Below are positions 37,569 to 46,982 of a stretch of DNA of 64,000 bases, piece after piece; positions within the stretch are counted from its first letter, which is position 1; the number at the start of each line of letters is the position of its first letter. Origin of the DNA: Cobetia sp. L2A1 (GTDB lineage Bacteria > Pseudomonadota > Gammaproteobacteria > Pseudomonadales > Halomonadaceae). The notes below the pieces were generated by a model. That model ran no database searches, was not told where the DNA came from, and saw nothing but the letters and a program-made list of their open reading frames with translations. The translations under genes were made by a program, and so were the position numbers. Where the stretch lies: NCBI RefSeq assembly GCF_009796845.1, contig NZ_CP047025.1, positions 1,550,001 through 1,614,000 on the forward strand, in the 5' to 3' direction.

Positions 37569-38273
37569 ATGCGCGACAAGAACGAGCAGGGCGACAAGCG
37601 CGAGAAAATCATACTGATCACTGGCGCCTCCAGCGGTATTGGTGAAGCCACCGCACGGACTTTGGTCAACGCCGGGCACAAGGTGGTAGTAACGGCGCGG
37701 CGCAAGGAGCGCCTTGATGCGCTGGTGGAGGAGCTAGGCAGTGACAAGGTGCTGGCTATCGCTGCGGATGCCACCGACTACGATCAGCAGGCCAAGGTGG
37801 TCGAGCAGGCCATCGCACACTATGGTCGTCTGGATGTGGCGTTTGCCAATGCCGGCGCCGGCGTCAGTCAGGCGGGAACCGAGAACGGTGATCCGCAGGA
37901 GTGGAAGCGCGTTGTCGATATCAACATCAATGCCTTGTTGTGGACCGCTCACGCCACCTTGCCATATCTGCGTGAGACGCAGGGACATTTCATCCTGACC
38001 AGTTCGGTGGCAGGACGTACCAATCATGCTGGCTCCATCTACAGTTCCACCAAGTGGTTTGCCTATGGATTTGGCCAGAATCTGGCGAGGGAGATGGCCG
38101 AATGGAAGGGGCGTTGCACCACCATTACACCGGGCATGGTCAACACTGCCTTCTTTGACGAACCCAAGCCGGACAAGCTGGACCCGCAGGACGTGGCCGA
38201 TGCCGTTCTCTATGCCATCAGCGCGTCGCCGCGAGCCAATATCCGCGAAGTGCATCTGATGCCGACGTACTGA
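37569..38273 (+). CDS. Short-chain dehydrogenase/reductase
   Basis: A 234-residue classical SDR. Cofactor motif TGASSGIG at about residues 18-25, NAG in FANAGAG, Ser in SSVAG, and the catalytic YxxxK in YSSTK. TARRKER after beta-2 suggests NADP preference. Substrate not predictable; closest in character to YdfG-type 3-hydroxy acid dehydrogenases. SD GGAAGGGAG lies upstream of ATG 37569. Monocistronic. Confidence 0.9.
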   Translation: MRDKNEQGDKREKIILITGASSGIGEATARTLVNAGHKVVVTARRKERLDALVEELGSDKVLAIAADATDYDQQAKVVEQAIAHYGRLDVAFANAGAGVSQAGTENGDPQEWKRVVDININALLWTAHATLPYLRETQGHFILTSSVAGRTNHAGSIYSSTKWFAYGFGQNLAREMAEWKGRCTTITPGMVNTAFFDEPKPDKLDPQDVADAVLYAISASPRANIREVHLMPTY

Positions 38274-38328
38274 GTTAGGTGGGGCCAGTATGACGGCCCG
38301 TCGCTGACTTATCTTCTCACACGACTGG

Positions 38329-39615
38329 CTATCGCAGTTGTTTCAACTCCTGCCATCTGGTCGTATAGCGCGCACTGCGGTGCGCGCAGCGAAGTTGCCA
38401 GGCAGCATCGGGGCGTGCGACGCCGAGACGCACGGTGCCACGGCCCATCTTCTGATTCATCGTGTCCAGTGTGGCCATCAGCTGTCGACTACGCTCGCGC
38501 CTGGCGATGTCTTCCTCGTTGTCCAGCAACGAGAGCTGCTCGCGAGGCTGATCGACGAGGTCCAGCAGCATCACTCCCGCCTTCATGAAGCGATAGCCGC
38601 GCAGAAAGATGCTTTCAAGCCCTTCGCGTGCGGCAGCAAGTATGTCGCGCGTGTCACTGGTTGGCGCAGTTAGCTCGACGATGGTGCTGGGCGAGTACTG
38701 GGGCAGGTCGGGCCGATGGCGATTGCTTTTGAGAAAGATCATCACCGCGCGTGTCAGGCTACCCTGTTGGCGCAGCTTCTCGGCGCCACGCTGGGCATGT
38801 TGGCGGATGGCATCCTGCAGTTCGCTCAATTCTCCGGTCATGCGACCGAAGGAACGTGAGGTCATGATGCGCTGACGGGCCTCATCGACATCATTCATCT
38901 CAAGGCATGGCGTGCCGCGAAGTTCGAGCACGGTACGTTCAAGCACCACAGAATAACGCTGACGAATGGCCTGCGGGTCAGCCTGGCGTAGATCCCAGGC
39001 GGTGCGCATGCCTTGCAGTGCCAGTCGCTCGACCAGCCGTCGCCCCACACCCCACACGTCACTCAGCGGCGTATCCTCCAGCAGGCGCTGGGTGCCGACG
39101 TCCTCTGGCTCCAGCACGCAGACTCCCTTGAATTCCGGACGCTTCTTGGCTGCGCGATTGGCCAGTTTGGCCAGCGTGCGGGTCGGCGCCACACCCACGC
39201 AGACGGGGATGCCGGTGAACTTGCGCACATTGCGGTGCAGGGTACGGCTCAGTGTCAGCATCGAGTTGCGATCAAAGCCGTCGAATCGCACGAACATCTC
39301 ATCGATGGAATAGGGTTCGACGCCAGCGGAGAATTCTTCCAACACTTCGCGTACGCGCGTTGACATGTCGCCATACAGTTCATAATTGGAGGAGAGCAGA
39401 TGAATCCGCCCCTCGCGCACCAGTTGCTGCAGCTGGAAGACAGGCGTGCCCATCTCGATACCCAGTGCCTTGAGCTCGTTGGAGCGCGCGATGACACAGC
39501 CATCATTGTTCGACATTACCCCTAGTGGGCGACCTTCCAGGCGCGGATCAAAGACCCGTTCGCAGCTGGCGTAGAAGTTGTTGCAGTCAACCAGGCCAAT
39601 CATCGGCGGGGTCAT
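38329..39615 (-). CDS. umuC: DNA polymerase V catalytic subunit
   Basis: A 428-residue Y-family translesion polymerase (E. coli UmuC is 422). The polymerase active site is clear: GLVDCNNFYASCERVFDP near the N-terminus and YSIDEMFVRFDGF for the second metal site; helix-hairpin-helix VWGVGRRLVERL follows. Start ATG 39615 overlaps the umuD stop in an ATGA junction; ATG 39603, four residues later, is the usual conserved start. Co-transcribed with umuD under LexA. Confidence 0.96.
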   Translation of the reverse strand: MTPPMIGLVDCNNFYASCERVFDPRLEGRPLGVMSNNDGCVIARSNELKALGIEMGTPVFQLQQLVREGRIHLLSSNYELYGDMSTRVREVLEEFSAGVEPYSIDEMFVRFDGFDRNSMLTLSRTLHRNVRKFTGIPVCVGVAPTRTLAKLANRAAKKRPEFKGVCVLEPEDVGTQRLLEDTPLSDVWGVGRRLVERLALQGMRTAWDLRQADPQAIRQRYSVVLERTVLELRGTPCLEMNDVDEARQRIMTSRSFGRMTGELSELQDAIRQHAQRGAEKLRQQGSLTRAVMIFLKSNRHRPDLPQYSPSTIVELTAPTSDTRDILAAAREGLESIFLRGYRFMKAGVMLLDLVDQPREQLSLLDNEEDIARRERSRQLMATLDTMNQKMGRGTVRLGVARPDAAWQLRCAHRSARYTTRWQELKQLR

Positions 39616-40073
39616 ACCGCGTATTCGTGGATGACGGAACGTACCACTCCCCACACCTGACATTCGAGATCAAAGATGGCAACCGGTGGATACATCGCAT
39701 TGCCTGAGCACAGATAAGGGCGCTGCCCGATCAGCTCATAGCGCTTGACCACCACCTCACCCTCGACCAGCGCCACCACGATATGCCCGGGACGTGCATC
39801 GATGGAACGGTCCACCACCAGCGTATCGCCTGGATAGATGCCGTAGCCTTCCATGCTGTCACCCGCCACCGTCATGAAGAAGGTTGCCGCTGGGCGCTTG
39901 ATCAGCCGTTCGTTGAGGTCCAGCGTGCGCCCTGCGTAATCCTCGGCGGGTGACGGGAAGCCGGAAATGCCTGCCCGGCTAGTGACAGTGGGGTGTGGCA
40001 ACGCACAGCGCTCAGGTGCCGGGTGAGGGCAAGCCAGTGTCTCGTGGGAGGCTATAGCTGCAGAAGTGGTCAT
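39612..40073 (-). CDS. umuD: UmuD, LexA-like autoprotease subunit of Pol V
   Basis: A 153-residue S24-family protein. The probable RecA-stimulated cleavage site is Ala-Gly in SRAGISGFPSP at about residues 33-35; the catalytic dyad is Ser in GDSMEG and Lys in VVVKRYE. Removal of the N-terminal tail would produce UmuD' that binds UmuC. A LexA box lies 20 bp upstream of the start codon. First gene of umuDC. Confidence 0.95.
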   Translation of the reverse strand: MTTSAAIASHETLACPHPAPERCALPHPTVTSRAGISGFPSPAEDYAGRTLDLNERLIKRPAATFFMTVAGDSMEGYGIYPGDTLVVDRSIDARPGHIVVALVEGEVVVKRYELIGQRPYLCSGNAMYPPVAIFDLECQVWGVVRSVIHEYAV

Positions 40074-40092
40074 GGGTGGAGTCTCCTATCGA

Positions 40093-40112
40093 TACTGTAT
40101 ATGAATACAGTA
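40093..40112 (-). promoter_or_regulatory. LexA (SOS) box of umuDC
   Basis: TACTGTATATGAATACAGTA, a near-ideal CTGT-N8-ACAG operator, 20 bp before the umuD ATG. It places umuDC under SOS control. Confidence 0.93.
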
Positions 40113-40321
40113 TCGGTGCTGAGGCGCTCACAGGCAACTACTGATCCATGCGAGTGCTGCACATTCATGAGACGCAGATCAAGCGCACTGAACCTGTGTG
40201 CAATGGTAGAGATCGAGAAAAGCTGCTAGCGAGAAAATACCTTTGCAGATCGTGTGTTTGCGTTTCCAGGGTGTCCGCATTACCTTAATTATTCCTTATA
40301 TAATAATATTAGAGGTGGACG

Positions 40322-41569
40322 ATGCGGCTTTCGATGTTGGCGATGGGCTTGGCCTACGGGTTGTGTACTGTCAGTGCACAGGCTGCGGACTATCAAGACG
40401 TGCAGGATGCCGTTGAGCAACAGCGAGAACCCTTGCTGAAGACCTTGGAAACGCTGGTCAATGTGGATTCGGGGACGGGTTACAGTGAAGGGCTGAGCGA
40501 TGTTGAAGCCATGCTCACCCAGCATCTCAAGGCCCTTGGCGCACAGATAGAGACGTATCCTGCCAAGACCTATGGCGGCAATACGATTGTCGGCCGGATA
40601 CAGGGCGAGGGCAGCCGCAAGATCATGTTGATGATCCATTACGACACTGTCTTTGATGAAGGTGCCGCCACTGAGCGTGCCTTCCGTATCGAGGATGGAC
40701 GTGCCTATGGCCCGGGTGTGGGAGATGCCAAGGGCGGCGTCGCCGTTATTCTGCACAGCCTTGAAGCACTGAAGACACTGGGATATGACGACTACGGCCA
40801 AGTCACCGTGGTCTTCAATCCGGATGAGGAAAAGGGCTCTCCGGGATCGCATGAGGTGATTCACAAGCTGTCCGCGGATCAGGATGCCGTTCTGGTCTTC
40901 GAGCCAACCTTTGCTGAGCCAGGGGTAGATGCCGTGACGGTTGTCACCAAGGGCATCAACTACGCCTTTCTCGAGGTGAAAGGGCGTGCATCGCATGCGG
41001 GTGGCGCACCTGAGAAAGGGCGTAATGCCATCATGGAACTATCACATCAGCTGCTGCAGCTGGATGATCTCGGTGATGCGGACAAGCAGACGACGCTCAA
41101 CTGGACGATCGTGGAAGGCGGCGCCAAGCGCAATATCATCCCTGAGCATGCCAAGGCAGAAGGAGATATGCGCTATTTCGATAGTAGCGAGTATGAGCGC
41201 GTTCTGAATGAGGCTCAGAAAATCACTGAGAATCAGCTGGTTGAAGGTACCGAGGTAGCGTTCCATCTCGAAAAAGGGCGTCCGCCGCTGCCTGACAATC
41301 CTCAGAGTCAGAAGCTTGCCAAGCAGGCACAGAAGATCTATCAGGAGCTTGGTCAGTCGCTGCAGGCGGTCGAGATTGGCGGTGGTACCGATGCGGCCTA
41401 CGCCTATCATGAAGGGTCTGATAAGCCTGCAGTACTCGAGTCTCTCGGTCTCGTCGGAGGTGGATATCATAGTGACAAGGAGTTTGTGCTTGTCGATAGT
41501 GTGGTGCCGCGTCTTTATCTGACGACCCGTATGATCATGGAGCTCTCCGACGAAGCGTCTGATGACTGA
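40322..41569 (+). CDS. Secreted M20 metallopeptidase (glutamate carboxypeptidase-like)
   Basis: A 415-residue zinc peptidase resembling carboxypeptidase G2. The signal peptide MRLSMLAMGLAYGLCTVSAQA predicts export. Metal and catalytic positions are recognisable: HYDTVF (His, Asp), GPGVGDAKGG (bridging Asp), NPDEEKGSPGS (Glu general base and ligand), FEPT, and HSDKE near the C-terminus. The dimerization domain starts at about residue 215 (ASHAGGAPEKG). It would release C-terminal glutamate from folate-like or peptide substrates. SD AGAGG lies 6 nt upstream of ATG 40322. Confidence 0.9.
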   Translation: MRLSMLAMGLAYGLCTVSAQAADYQDVQDAVEQQREPLLKTLETLVNVDSGTGYSEGLSDVEAMLTQHLKALGAQIETYPAKTYGGNTIVGRIQGEGSRKIMLMIHYDTVFDEGAATERAFRIEDGRAYGPGVGDAKGGVAVILHSLEALKTLGYDDYGQVTVVFNPDEEKGSPGSHEVIHKLSADQDAVLVFEPTFAEPGVDAVTVVTKGINYAFLEVKGRASHAGGAPEKGRNAIMELSHQLLQLDDLGDADKQTTLNWTIVEGGAKRNIIPEHAKAEGDMRYFDSSEYERVLNEAQKITENQLVEGTEVAFHLEKGRPPLPDNPQSQKLAKQAQKIYQELGQSLQAVEIGGGTDAAYAYHEGSDKPAVLESLGLVGGGYHSDKEFVLVDSVVPRLYLTTRMIMELSDEASDD

Positions 41570-41641
41570 GCTGGATAGTGGAGTGTGACAACTGACGTTG
41601 ACGGTGCAAAGAAGCGTTATCGTTTTTGATGCTAGACCGAA

Positions 41642-41672
41642 GACGCCCCAGCCTTTGAAAGGCTGGGGCGTC
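41642..41672. terminator. Bidirectional terminator
   Basis: 15-bp stem GACGCCCCAGCCTTT / GAAAGGCTGGGGCGTC (inner pairs form the loop) between convergent M20 peptidase and oxygenase genes. Confidence 0.8.
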
Positions 41673-41742
41673 TTCAGTCGTGGCTAACGCCAACATGGGG
41701 CGGGAGTCTTCAGTCGTGGCTAACGCCAACATGGGGCGGGAG
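41671..41742. repeat. Tandem duplication of a 36-bp unit
   Basis: Two identical 36-bp copies (41671-41706 and 41707-41742) abut the terminator and end one base before the oxygenase stop codon. Each begins TCTTCAGTCGTGGCTAACGC and ends GGGGCGGGAG. It looks like a recent replication-slippage duplication. Confidence 0.9.
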
Positions 41743-41743
41743 T

Positions 41744-42493
41744 CTAAAAGAGAATATCGCTACGAATAATGTACTTGGTGCCCGAGGTAATGGATTCACC
41801 GGCATGTACGCAGTGAAGAGGGTGAGCGCCGTGTGGGAAACACAGTACCGCGCCCTTGGGTGTTGATACCGACACGGTTTTTACGTCATCGCGTGACTGG
41901 GCTGGCTTGCCAGGTTCAGAGCGACTGACTAAAAACTCGGTGCGTCCGCCGTCATAACCATCACTGAGGAAGATGAGGAAAGTGTACTGACTCATCAGGC
42001 CAGGATAGGCATCCATCACGATCTGCCCATCGATGACGCGACTGCCTGGCCAGGCACCATCGGTATGTGGCTTGAAGAAGTCGCCTTTCTCGTAGCGATA
42101 GAGACGGAACCGCGCATTGATCCCCTTGGCAGATCTTCCCTCGATCATTTCGGATACCAGATGGCCAGCACGTGCCCAGATGACTTGATCGATGGCCTCA
42201 CTGACAATCCAGTTGACGTTATGGTTATGACGTACCGAGCGAGGTAGCGAGACAGGGGCATCCTCGTCGAAGCCCATCTCCTCTGCCGCTTGTACGAAGT
42301 TATTGGCTTCAGTGGGTGTCAGCACATTGAGTAGCTGAAAGGCGCCTGGCACTTCGTCGATATCCTGACGCGTCGGCTGGAGGGTCGCGTCGGTCTCGTA
42401 GAAGGTGGCGACATCACCGTTGTCACTCCAGATGGGCAGCGGTGTGGGATGAAAGCCGCGCTCATGACTGACGGCGTGAAAGGCTAGGCTCAT
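41744..42493 (-). CDS. 2-oxoglutarate/Fe(II)-dependent oxygenase, prolyl 4-hydroxylase-like
   Basis: A 249-residue oxygenase of the P4Hc type. The iron triad is visible as HTDGAW (His, Asp) at about residues 143-147 and His in LHCVHAGE; the 2-oxoglutarate-binding basic residue is in GTKYIIRSDI. The substrate is unknown: bacterial members hydroxylate proteins, free amino acids or small metabolites. ATG 42493 is set by AAGGAG about 8 nt upstream. Monocistronic. Confidence 0.85.
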   Translation of the reverse strand: MSLAFHAVSHERGFHPTPLPIWSDNGDVATFYETDATLQPTRQDIDEVPGAFQLLNVLTPTEANNFVQAAEEMGFDEDAPVSLPRSVRHNHNVNWIVSEAIDQVIWARAGHLVSEMIEGRSAKGINARFRLYRYEKGDFFKPHTDGAWPGSRVIDGQIVMDAYPGLMSQYTFLIFLSDGYDGGRTEFLVSRSEPGKPAQSRDDVKTVSVSTPKGAVLCFPHGAHPLHCVHAGESITSGTKYIIRSDILF

Positions 42494-42712
42494 GACAATT
42501 AACTCCTTGGGTGTCGCGTGAATACGAAAACCTTGATCAGTAACGTGATCGTAAGGAGGGTGCTGTGCGACAGCCACGAGGCTAGAGCAATCGTGAAAGC
42601 GACGAAAGGTGAGTCTATGCAATTGGCTATTGCCGATTCGGCACTAATGGCTAATGGCACGATAATCCAAACCCCCGTCAGCCACTGGCAGGGAGTGGGA
42701 TACACGGGCTGT

Positions 42713-43033
42713 CTAGTGTCCACTTGTCAGGTGCAAGCCGACGATGGAGAGAACGATGACGCCAATGCACGCCATGCGTCGCAGTGAGAAGTACTCCTTC
42801 CAGAACATTACGCCGATCACGGCGCTGACCACGGTTCCGATACCGGAGAAGACGGCATAGGCAATGCCCAGGCTGATGCTGTCCATCGCGAGATAGAGCA
42901 AGCTGAGCGAGGAACTGAAGCCGATCGCCACCAGCGCGACGCCCAGGCGGCGGCTGTTTTTGGCGTACTGGTTGAAGCCGGCGACACCGATGACTTCACA
43001 GAAGCCGGAGGCGATCAGAAATACCCAATCCAT
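42713..43033 (-). CDS. Small multidrug resistance (SMR) subunit B
   Basis: A 106-residue four-helix SMR protein with the essential Glu in SGFCEVIGVAGF (about residue 13) and typical GTVVSAVIGV. It begins 14 bp after the end of the partner SMR gene; two adjacent SMR genes usually encode an obligate heterodimer (EbrAB or YkkCD types). Substrates could be quaternary ammonium ions or guanidinium; not decidable here. SD AGGAG before ATG 43033. Confidence 0.88.
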   Translation of the reverse strand: MDWVFLIASGFCEVIGVAGFNQYAKNSRRLGVALVAIGFSSSLSLLYLAMDSISLGIAYAVFSGIGTVVSAVIGVMFWKEYFSLRRMACIGVIVLSIVGLHLTSGH

Positions 43034-43047
43034 GGTGAAGCTCCTGT

Positions 43048-43431
43048 TCAATCAGTGGCGGGACGCTGCGTCGTTGCGTCGTGTGAACCCGGCCGCCCGT
43101 TTGAAGGCGTGATCGAGGCGGAAGTGGGGGCGGTCTTCAACAGAATGATCCCGATGAGCATCAGCGCCACGAAGCCGAGGGTCGACCAGTGGAATTCGAG
43201 ATCGAAGAACAACAGATCAGCGACGACAGTCCCGACGGTGCCCAGGCCTACGAAGATGGCATAGGTGGTACTGGCGGGGAGCGTCTTGGCGACCTGTGTC
43301 ACCAGACTCAAGCTGATGATGACCAGCAGGACGGTCAAGGCCCATTCAAGAGGACTGTCAGCCAACTTGAGGCCGATGGCCCAGCCAACTTCACATAGCA
43401 TCGAGATCAGAAAGAAGAGCGTGATACGCAT
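43048..43431 (-). CDS. Small multidrug resistance (SMR) subunit A
   Basis: A 127-residue SMR protein: four helices with the essential Glu in SMLCEVGWAIGLK and the G-rich GLGTVGTVVADLLFF. It has a hydrophilic ~25-residue C-terminal extension rich in Ser, Thr and Pro that is unusual for the ~105-110 residue family. ATG 43431 has AGGA upstream; a longer ORF to 43545 is unsupported. First gene of the pair. Confidence 0.88.
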   Translation of the reverse strand: MRITLFFLISMLCEVGWAIGLKLADSPLEWALTVLLVIISLSLVTQVAKTLPASTTYAIFVGLGTVGTVVADLLFFDLEFHWSTLGFVALMLIGIILLKTAPTSASITPSNGRPGSHDATTQRPATD

Positions 43432-43630
43432 GAAGAGGAGAGTTCCTGTCGTTAGGCACGGGGCCGATAGTCGATGGCCAAGCCAAGAGTGTGGGCGGCA
43501 AACAGCGGCATGAAACAGTTGCGGCCATGCAGAGAGCACCAGCATGTGGTCTGCAAGTGATCATGAAGTGGTGAAGCATGAGTCTTTGCGATTAATTTAA
43601 TTAGAATATTTGAATATATAGCACGGAAAA

Positions 43631-43648
43631 GCGGGGCATAAGCCCCGC
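43631..43648 (-). terminator. tmm1 terminator
   Basis: 7-bp GC stem GCGGGGC / GCCCCGC with a 4-nt loop, followed leftward by TTTTCC, 44 bp after the tmm1 stop. Confidence 0.75.
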
Positions 43649-43691
43649 AGTGAGAGAAAAGGATAAAGGGGGTGTCAGGAAAAGTCGCTGA

Positions 43692-45101
43692 TCACGTCGC
43701 AAGAGGAGTCACCGCACTGACGGCAGGCGCAGTTACCGTCTCGGTCACCAGTGTGCGCTGGGGTTGTGCCAGATAGGCTTCCAGCGAATCATCCATCGCC
43801 TCAAGCCATGTCGTGTGGTGCTTGGGCGCCAGCGTGCCGGTCATCAGTGAGCGATAGGAGTAGTCACGGAAGGTCATGATGTTCTCGTGCTTGTGATGTT
43901 CCCACTCCAGGAAGGTGCGGTTGACGCCATCGATATCGAAACTCGGGTAATCGGTTTCGCCAATCAATGATTTCACGTAATCCCCCTGGAAGAGGATCAT
44001 CGACCCATCGTCATCCAGCGTTTCCTCGCGGCCGCGCCATGCCAGGCTATCCGCCTTCATTACGTCCACTGAGGGCAGGGCGATAGCATCGAGAATCACG
44101 TCACGTACCCACCAGGCCTGGGCATCAAACATGTTGAAGGTGTACCACTGGTCCTGCATGCCGAGATAGAACAGACGTGGGTTCTCTTCCCACACCACAC
44201 CCTTGTAGAGGCCCAGTGGCCACATGCGATTGCCGGTCTTGAGGCGAAGCGATTCTTCCAGATACGGGAAGTGATGCAAATAGCCGGTGCACAGGATGAT
44301 GGCGTCGATGTGCTTGCTGCTGCCATCCTTGAAGTAGGCGATATCGTTCTCGACGCGCTCCAGCAGGGGCTTTTCTTCCCAGTTGTCTGGCCAGGCAAAT
44401 CCCATTGGCGCGGTACGATAGCTAGTGGTGATGCTGCGTGCGCCGTACTTGTAGCACTGTGAGCCGATGTCCTCAGCTGAGTAGCTGCTGCCGATCAACA
44501 ACAGGTCCTTGCCCTTGAATTCCAGTGCATCACGGAAATCATGGGCATGCAGAATACGGCCATTGAAGGTAGAGAAACCGGAGAATTCCGGCACATTGGG
44601 CGTCGAGAAGTGCCCGGACGCCACGATGACGTGATCAAAGACTTCACTGGTGACTTCATCGAGTGCCTGATCGTGAACACTCACCGTGAATAGCTGCGTC
44701 ACATCATCGAAGGTGACCTGACGTACCGGGCAGCCAAAGCGGATGTATTGACGGACGCCGGCTTTCTCGACACGCCCCTTGATGTAATCAAAGATCACCG
44801 CACGTGGCGGATAGGAGGCGATGGGACGTCCGAAATGTTCTTCAAAGGAATAGTCCGCGAATTCGAGGCATTCCTTGGGTCCATTCGACCACAGATAACG
44901 ATACATGCTGCCATGCGCTGGCTCGCCATGCGCATCCAGTCCAGTGCGCCAGCTGTAATTCCAGAGACCGCCCCAGTCATCCTGCTTTTCAAAACAGACG
45001 ATCTCGGGAATGTCGATTCCCTTGTCAGCGGCGGATTGAAAGGCGCGAAGCTGTGCCAGGCCACTGGGCCCTGCACCGATGATCGCAATACGTTTGGTCA
45101 T
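43692..45101 (-). CDS. tmm: Trimethylamine monooxygenase, copy 1
   Basis: A 469-residue flavin-containing monooxygenase that oxidises trimethylamine to TMAO with NADPH and O2. FAD loop GAGPSG is at residues 9-14; [12 protein letters not shown] and [15 protein letters not shown] are typical of bacterial Tmm; the NADPH loop is [10 protein letters not shown]. Start ATG 45101 has AGGA upstream. It is about 95% identical to the second copy at 60718-62121 over the first ~450 residues (about 23 differences counted by eye), but the last ~20 residues differ. The upstream direct repeat is shared with tdm. Confidence 0.9.
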   Translation of the reverse strand: MTKRIAIIGAGPSGLAQLRAFQSAADKGIDIPEIVCFEKQDDWGGLWNYSWRTGLDAHGEPAHGSMYRYLWSNGPKECLEFADYSFEEHFGRPIASYPPRAVIFDYIKGRVEKAGVRQYIRFGCPVRQVTFDDVTQLFTVSVHDQALDEVTSEVFDHVIVASGHFSTPNVPEFSGFSTFNGRILHAHDFRDALEFKGKDLLLIGSSYSAEDIGSQCYKYGARSITTSYRTAPMGFAWPDNWEEKPLLERVENDIAYFKDGSSKHIDAIILCTGYLHHFPYLEESLRLKTGNRMWPLGLYKGVVWEENPRLFYLGMQDQWYTFNMFDAQAWWVRDVILDAIALPSVDVMKADSLAWRGREETLDDDGSMILFQGDYVKSLIGETDYPSFDIDGVNRTFLEWEHHKHENIMTFRDYSYRSLMTGTLAPKHHTTWLEAMDDSLEAYLAQPQRTLVTETVTAPAVSAVTPLAT

Positions 45102-45223
45102 GGGTGTCGTCCTGTTCTTGTTGTGTCGTCTTGCTGTCGCGGGTCGAGGCGAGAGCATCGCGTCGATGATCGCTCACACTGAAACAGGCTAACGGGATGG
45201 TGCCGGGCTGAAAATTGCTCGGA

Positions 45224-45244
45224 AAGGGTAGCCAATTAGGGGTA
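45224..45244 (-). promoter_or_regulatory. NarL-type heptamer direct repeat upstream of tmm1
   Basis: On the gene's coding strand: TACCCCT (45244-45238), 7 bp, TACCCTT (45230-45224). Both match the NarL-family heptamer TACYYMT, and the same 14-bp-phased pair occurs upstream of tdm. It lies about 123-143 bp before the tmm1 ATG. Confidence 0.6.
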
Positions 45245-45300
45245 GTCATCCGTCAGAAGCCCGGCAAGGTGCTCGATATGAATGGAAAAACCGATCGTGA

Positions 45301-46146
45301 TCATGTCTCCTCTTCCACGGCAAAGATGATGCCTTCCACGGCCAGTGGTGTGCCGTCGGGCGAGTAGATGCCATGCCCTTTCTCCTGCACATGGACCAAT
45401 GTGCCTGTCAGGTGACGTATGCGATATCGCAAGGTGAAGGGCGCATGCGCCTGCAGCGCCTGCTGGACCTTGTCCCAGACGCGATCGGCATCTTCTGGGT
45501 GGATGATGTCGCCGTAGCTGAGTGGCGGATGATTGAGCAGTGCCTCAGCACTGAGCCCCGTCAGTCCAAGGCAACCTTCACTGACGTATTCCATTGACCA
45601 ATGGCGATTGTTGAGCGCGCGATACAGCATGCCAGGCAGGCCGCTGGTCAACTGCGTCAGGCTGCGCAGGCTGGCAGCATGAATCTGTTCACGCTGGACC
45701 TGTTCGGTGACGTCGCAGAGCAGCAAGGTGGCAGGCCACGGGCCCTTGGTCGCTGATCGCTGGCTGCGCACATCGCACCAGCGATAGTGATTGTCTTGTC
45801 CCAGGATACGAAGTCGCCATACACCAGGGTGAGCGCTGATCGAGAGGTGGTGGACCAGCGCCTGCCATTGCGCCAGGTCTGCCGGATGTAGCGCCGCCAT
45901 GAGGGATGCGGGAGGCTCCATCGACATGCCGCCGTGGCCATCACGAGCGGTGCCATGAGTGTCACCACGAGTGACGTTGCCTCGCAGATGATGCCAACCG
46001 GCAGAGGTATAGAGCAGCTCGCCGCTGGCCTCTATCACCACCACGGTATCCCCCAGGCTTGCCAGTATGTCCTCGGCCACGAGAGTCGCGGGTAGCGTGA
46101 CCGAAGAGCGAGAGGCTGCTGCGAGATGCTCTAGTGGCCCCCTCAT
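45301..46146 (-). CDS. Stand-alone tandem PAS protein
   Basis: A 281-residue soluble protein with two PAS-like domains (about 25-150 and 160-278) and no output domain. The second is the better match (YVSEGCLGLTGLSAEALL, IIHPEDADRVWDKV, HVQEKGHGIYSPDG). The first ends in a PAC-like RWCDVRSQR. Its start overlaps the response-regulator stop by 4 bp, so it forms one operon with kinase and regulator. A role as ligand or redox sensor feeding the kinase is inferred. Confidence 0.8.
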   Translation of the reverse strand: MRGPLEHLAAASRSSVTLPATLVAEDILASLGDTVVVIEASGELLYTSAGWHHLRGNVTRGDTHGTARDGHGGMSMEPPASLMAALHPADLAQWQALVHHLSISAHPGVWRLRILGQDNHYRWCDVRSQRSATKGPWPATLLLCDVTEQVQREQIHAASLRSLTQLTSGLPGMLYRALNNRHWSMEYVSEGCLGLTGLSAEALLNHPPLSYGDIIHPEDADRVWDKVQQALQAHAPFTLRYRIRHLTGTLVHVQEKGHGIYSPDGTPLAVEGIIFAVEEET

Positions 46147-46982
46147 GCTGAATCCTCCTGGTAGGGTGTCTTGCTGAGGCCACTGGCCATATCACGTGAT
46201 CCCCCGATGCCGTGGGTCTTGTGAGCACTGTCTGGTGCGAGTGGATGTGCGTAGACCCAGGCCGCCAGTTCGAGGCGCGAGTGCAGGTTGAGTTTGCGTA
46301 GCAGATTCTTGACGTAGACCTTGACGGTGCTATCGCTGATGCCCAGTTCGCGGGCGATAAGCTTGTTGCTCAGCCCTCGGCCAATCCAGGTCAGGGTATC
46401 GCGCTCGCGTTCGGTCAGCCCCTCCCAGCCATCGGGTGGCGCAAGGCGGTAAGAGGGGGCTATCGCATCGCCATGGTCATCCGGCGTATCGGGGCGCGTG
46501 TCAGTCGTGCTGGTGCGTATTTCAGCCGTGCTGGAAGCCTCGATGCTGGCGCGATGATCGCGTTGCAGGCGTCGCGCCAGCATCAGGATCGATTCCTCAT
46601 CCAGCCCCAGCTTGCCTTCGATGACCGCTTGCAGCCGCTCAAGAATGAGGTCTGGGTTCGTGTCCTTGAGCAGGTAGCCATCGGCGCCTTGCTGGATCGC
46701 ATTGAGCAGGTTGTCACTGTCATCCGAGGCGGTGAGCAGCACCACCTTCAGGTTGTCATCGAGCGCCTTGAGGCGCCGCATCAAGGTGATGCCATCAATC
46801 TCAGGCATCTGCCAATCGACGATGATCAGTGCCGGGGCGAGTGTGGTGACAACCTCTAGCAACGCCAGACCGCTGTCGAATTCTGCCACTATCTCGAAGT
46901 GGCCGCCTTCACTGAGAAGCTCGCCCAGACCACGACGAAATAGAGGATGGTCATCGACGAGTACCACGCGTATGGCGGTCAT
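46143..46982 (-). CDS. NarL/FixJ-type response regulator
   Basis: A 279-residue regulator. The receiver has phospho-acceptor Asp56 (IVDWQMPEIDG) and Lys in YLLKDTNPD; a low-complexity linker (about 140-190, rich in Ser, Thr, Asp) is followed by a LuxR-type HTH (GLTERERDTLTWIGRGLSNKLIA...). It overlaps both neighbours by 4 bp (kinase upstream, PAS protein downstream). NarL-type heptamer repeats at the flanking tmm1 and tdm promoters make it the obvious candidate to control them. Confidence 0.9.
   Translation of the reverse strand: MTAIRVVLVDDHPLFRRGLGELLSEGGHFEIVAEFDSGLALLEVVTTLAPALIIVDWQMPEIDGITLMRRLKALDDNLKVVLLTASDDSDNLLNAIQQGADGYLLKDTNPDLILERLQAVIEGKLGLDEESILMLARRLQRDHRASIEASSTAEIRTSTTDTRPDTPDDHGDAIAPSYRLAPPDGWEGLTERERDTLTWIGRGLSNKLIARELGISDSTVKVYVKNLLRKLNLHSRLELAAWVYAHPLAPDSAHKTHGIGGSRDMASGLSKTPYQEDSA

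Noticed and set aside
41642..41742. CRISPR-like array
   Set aside because: Only two contiguous copies without spacers; it is a simple tandem duplication. No CRISPR array was seen anywhere in the window.
43432..43630. Guanidine riboswitch upstream of the paired SMR genes
   Set aside because: Only one ACGA-type loop with a 3-bp stem is seen; neither the ykkC nor the mini-ykkC double hairpin pattern is convincing.
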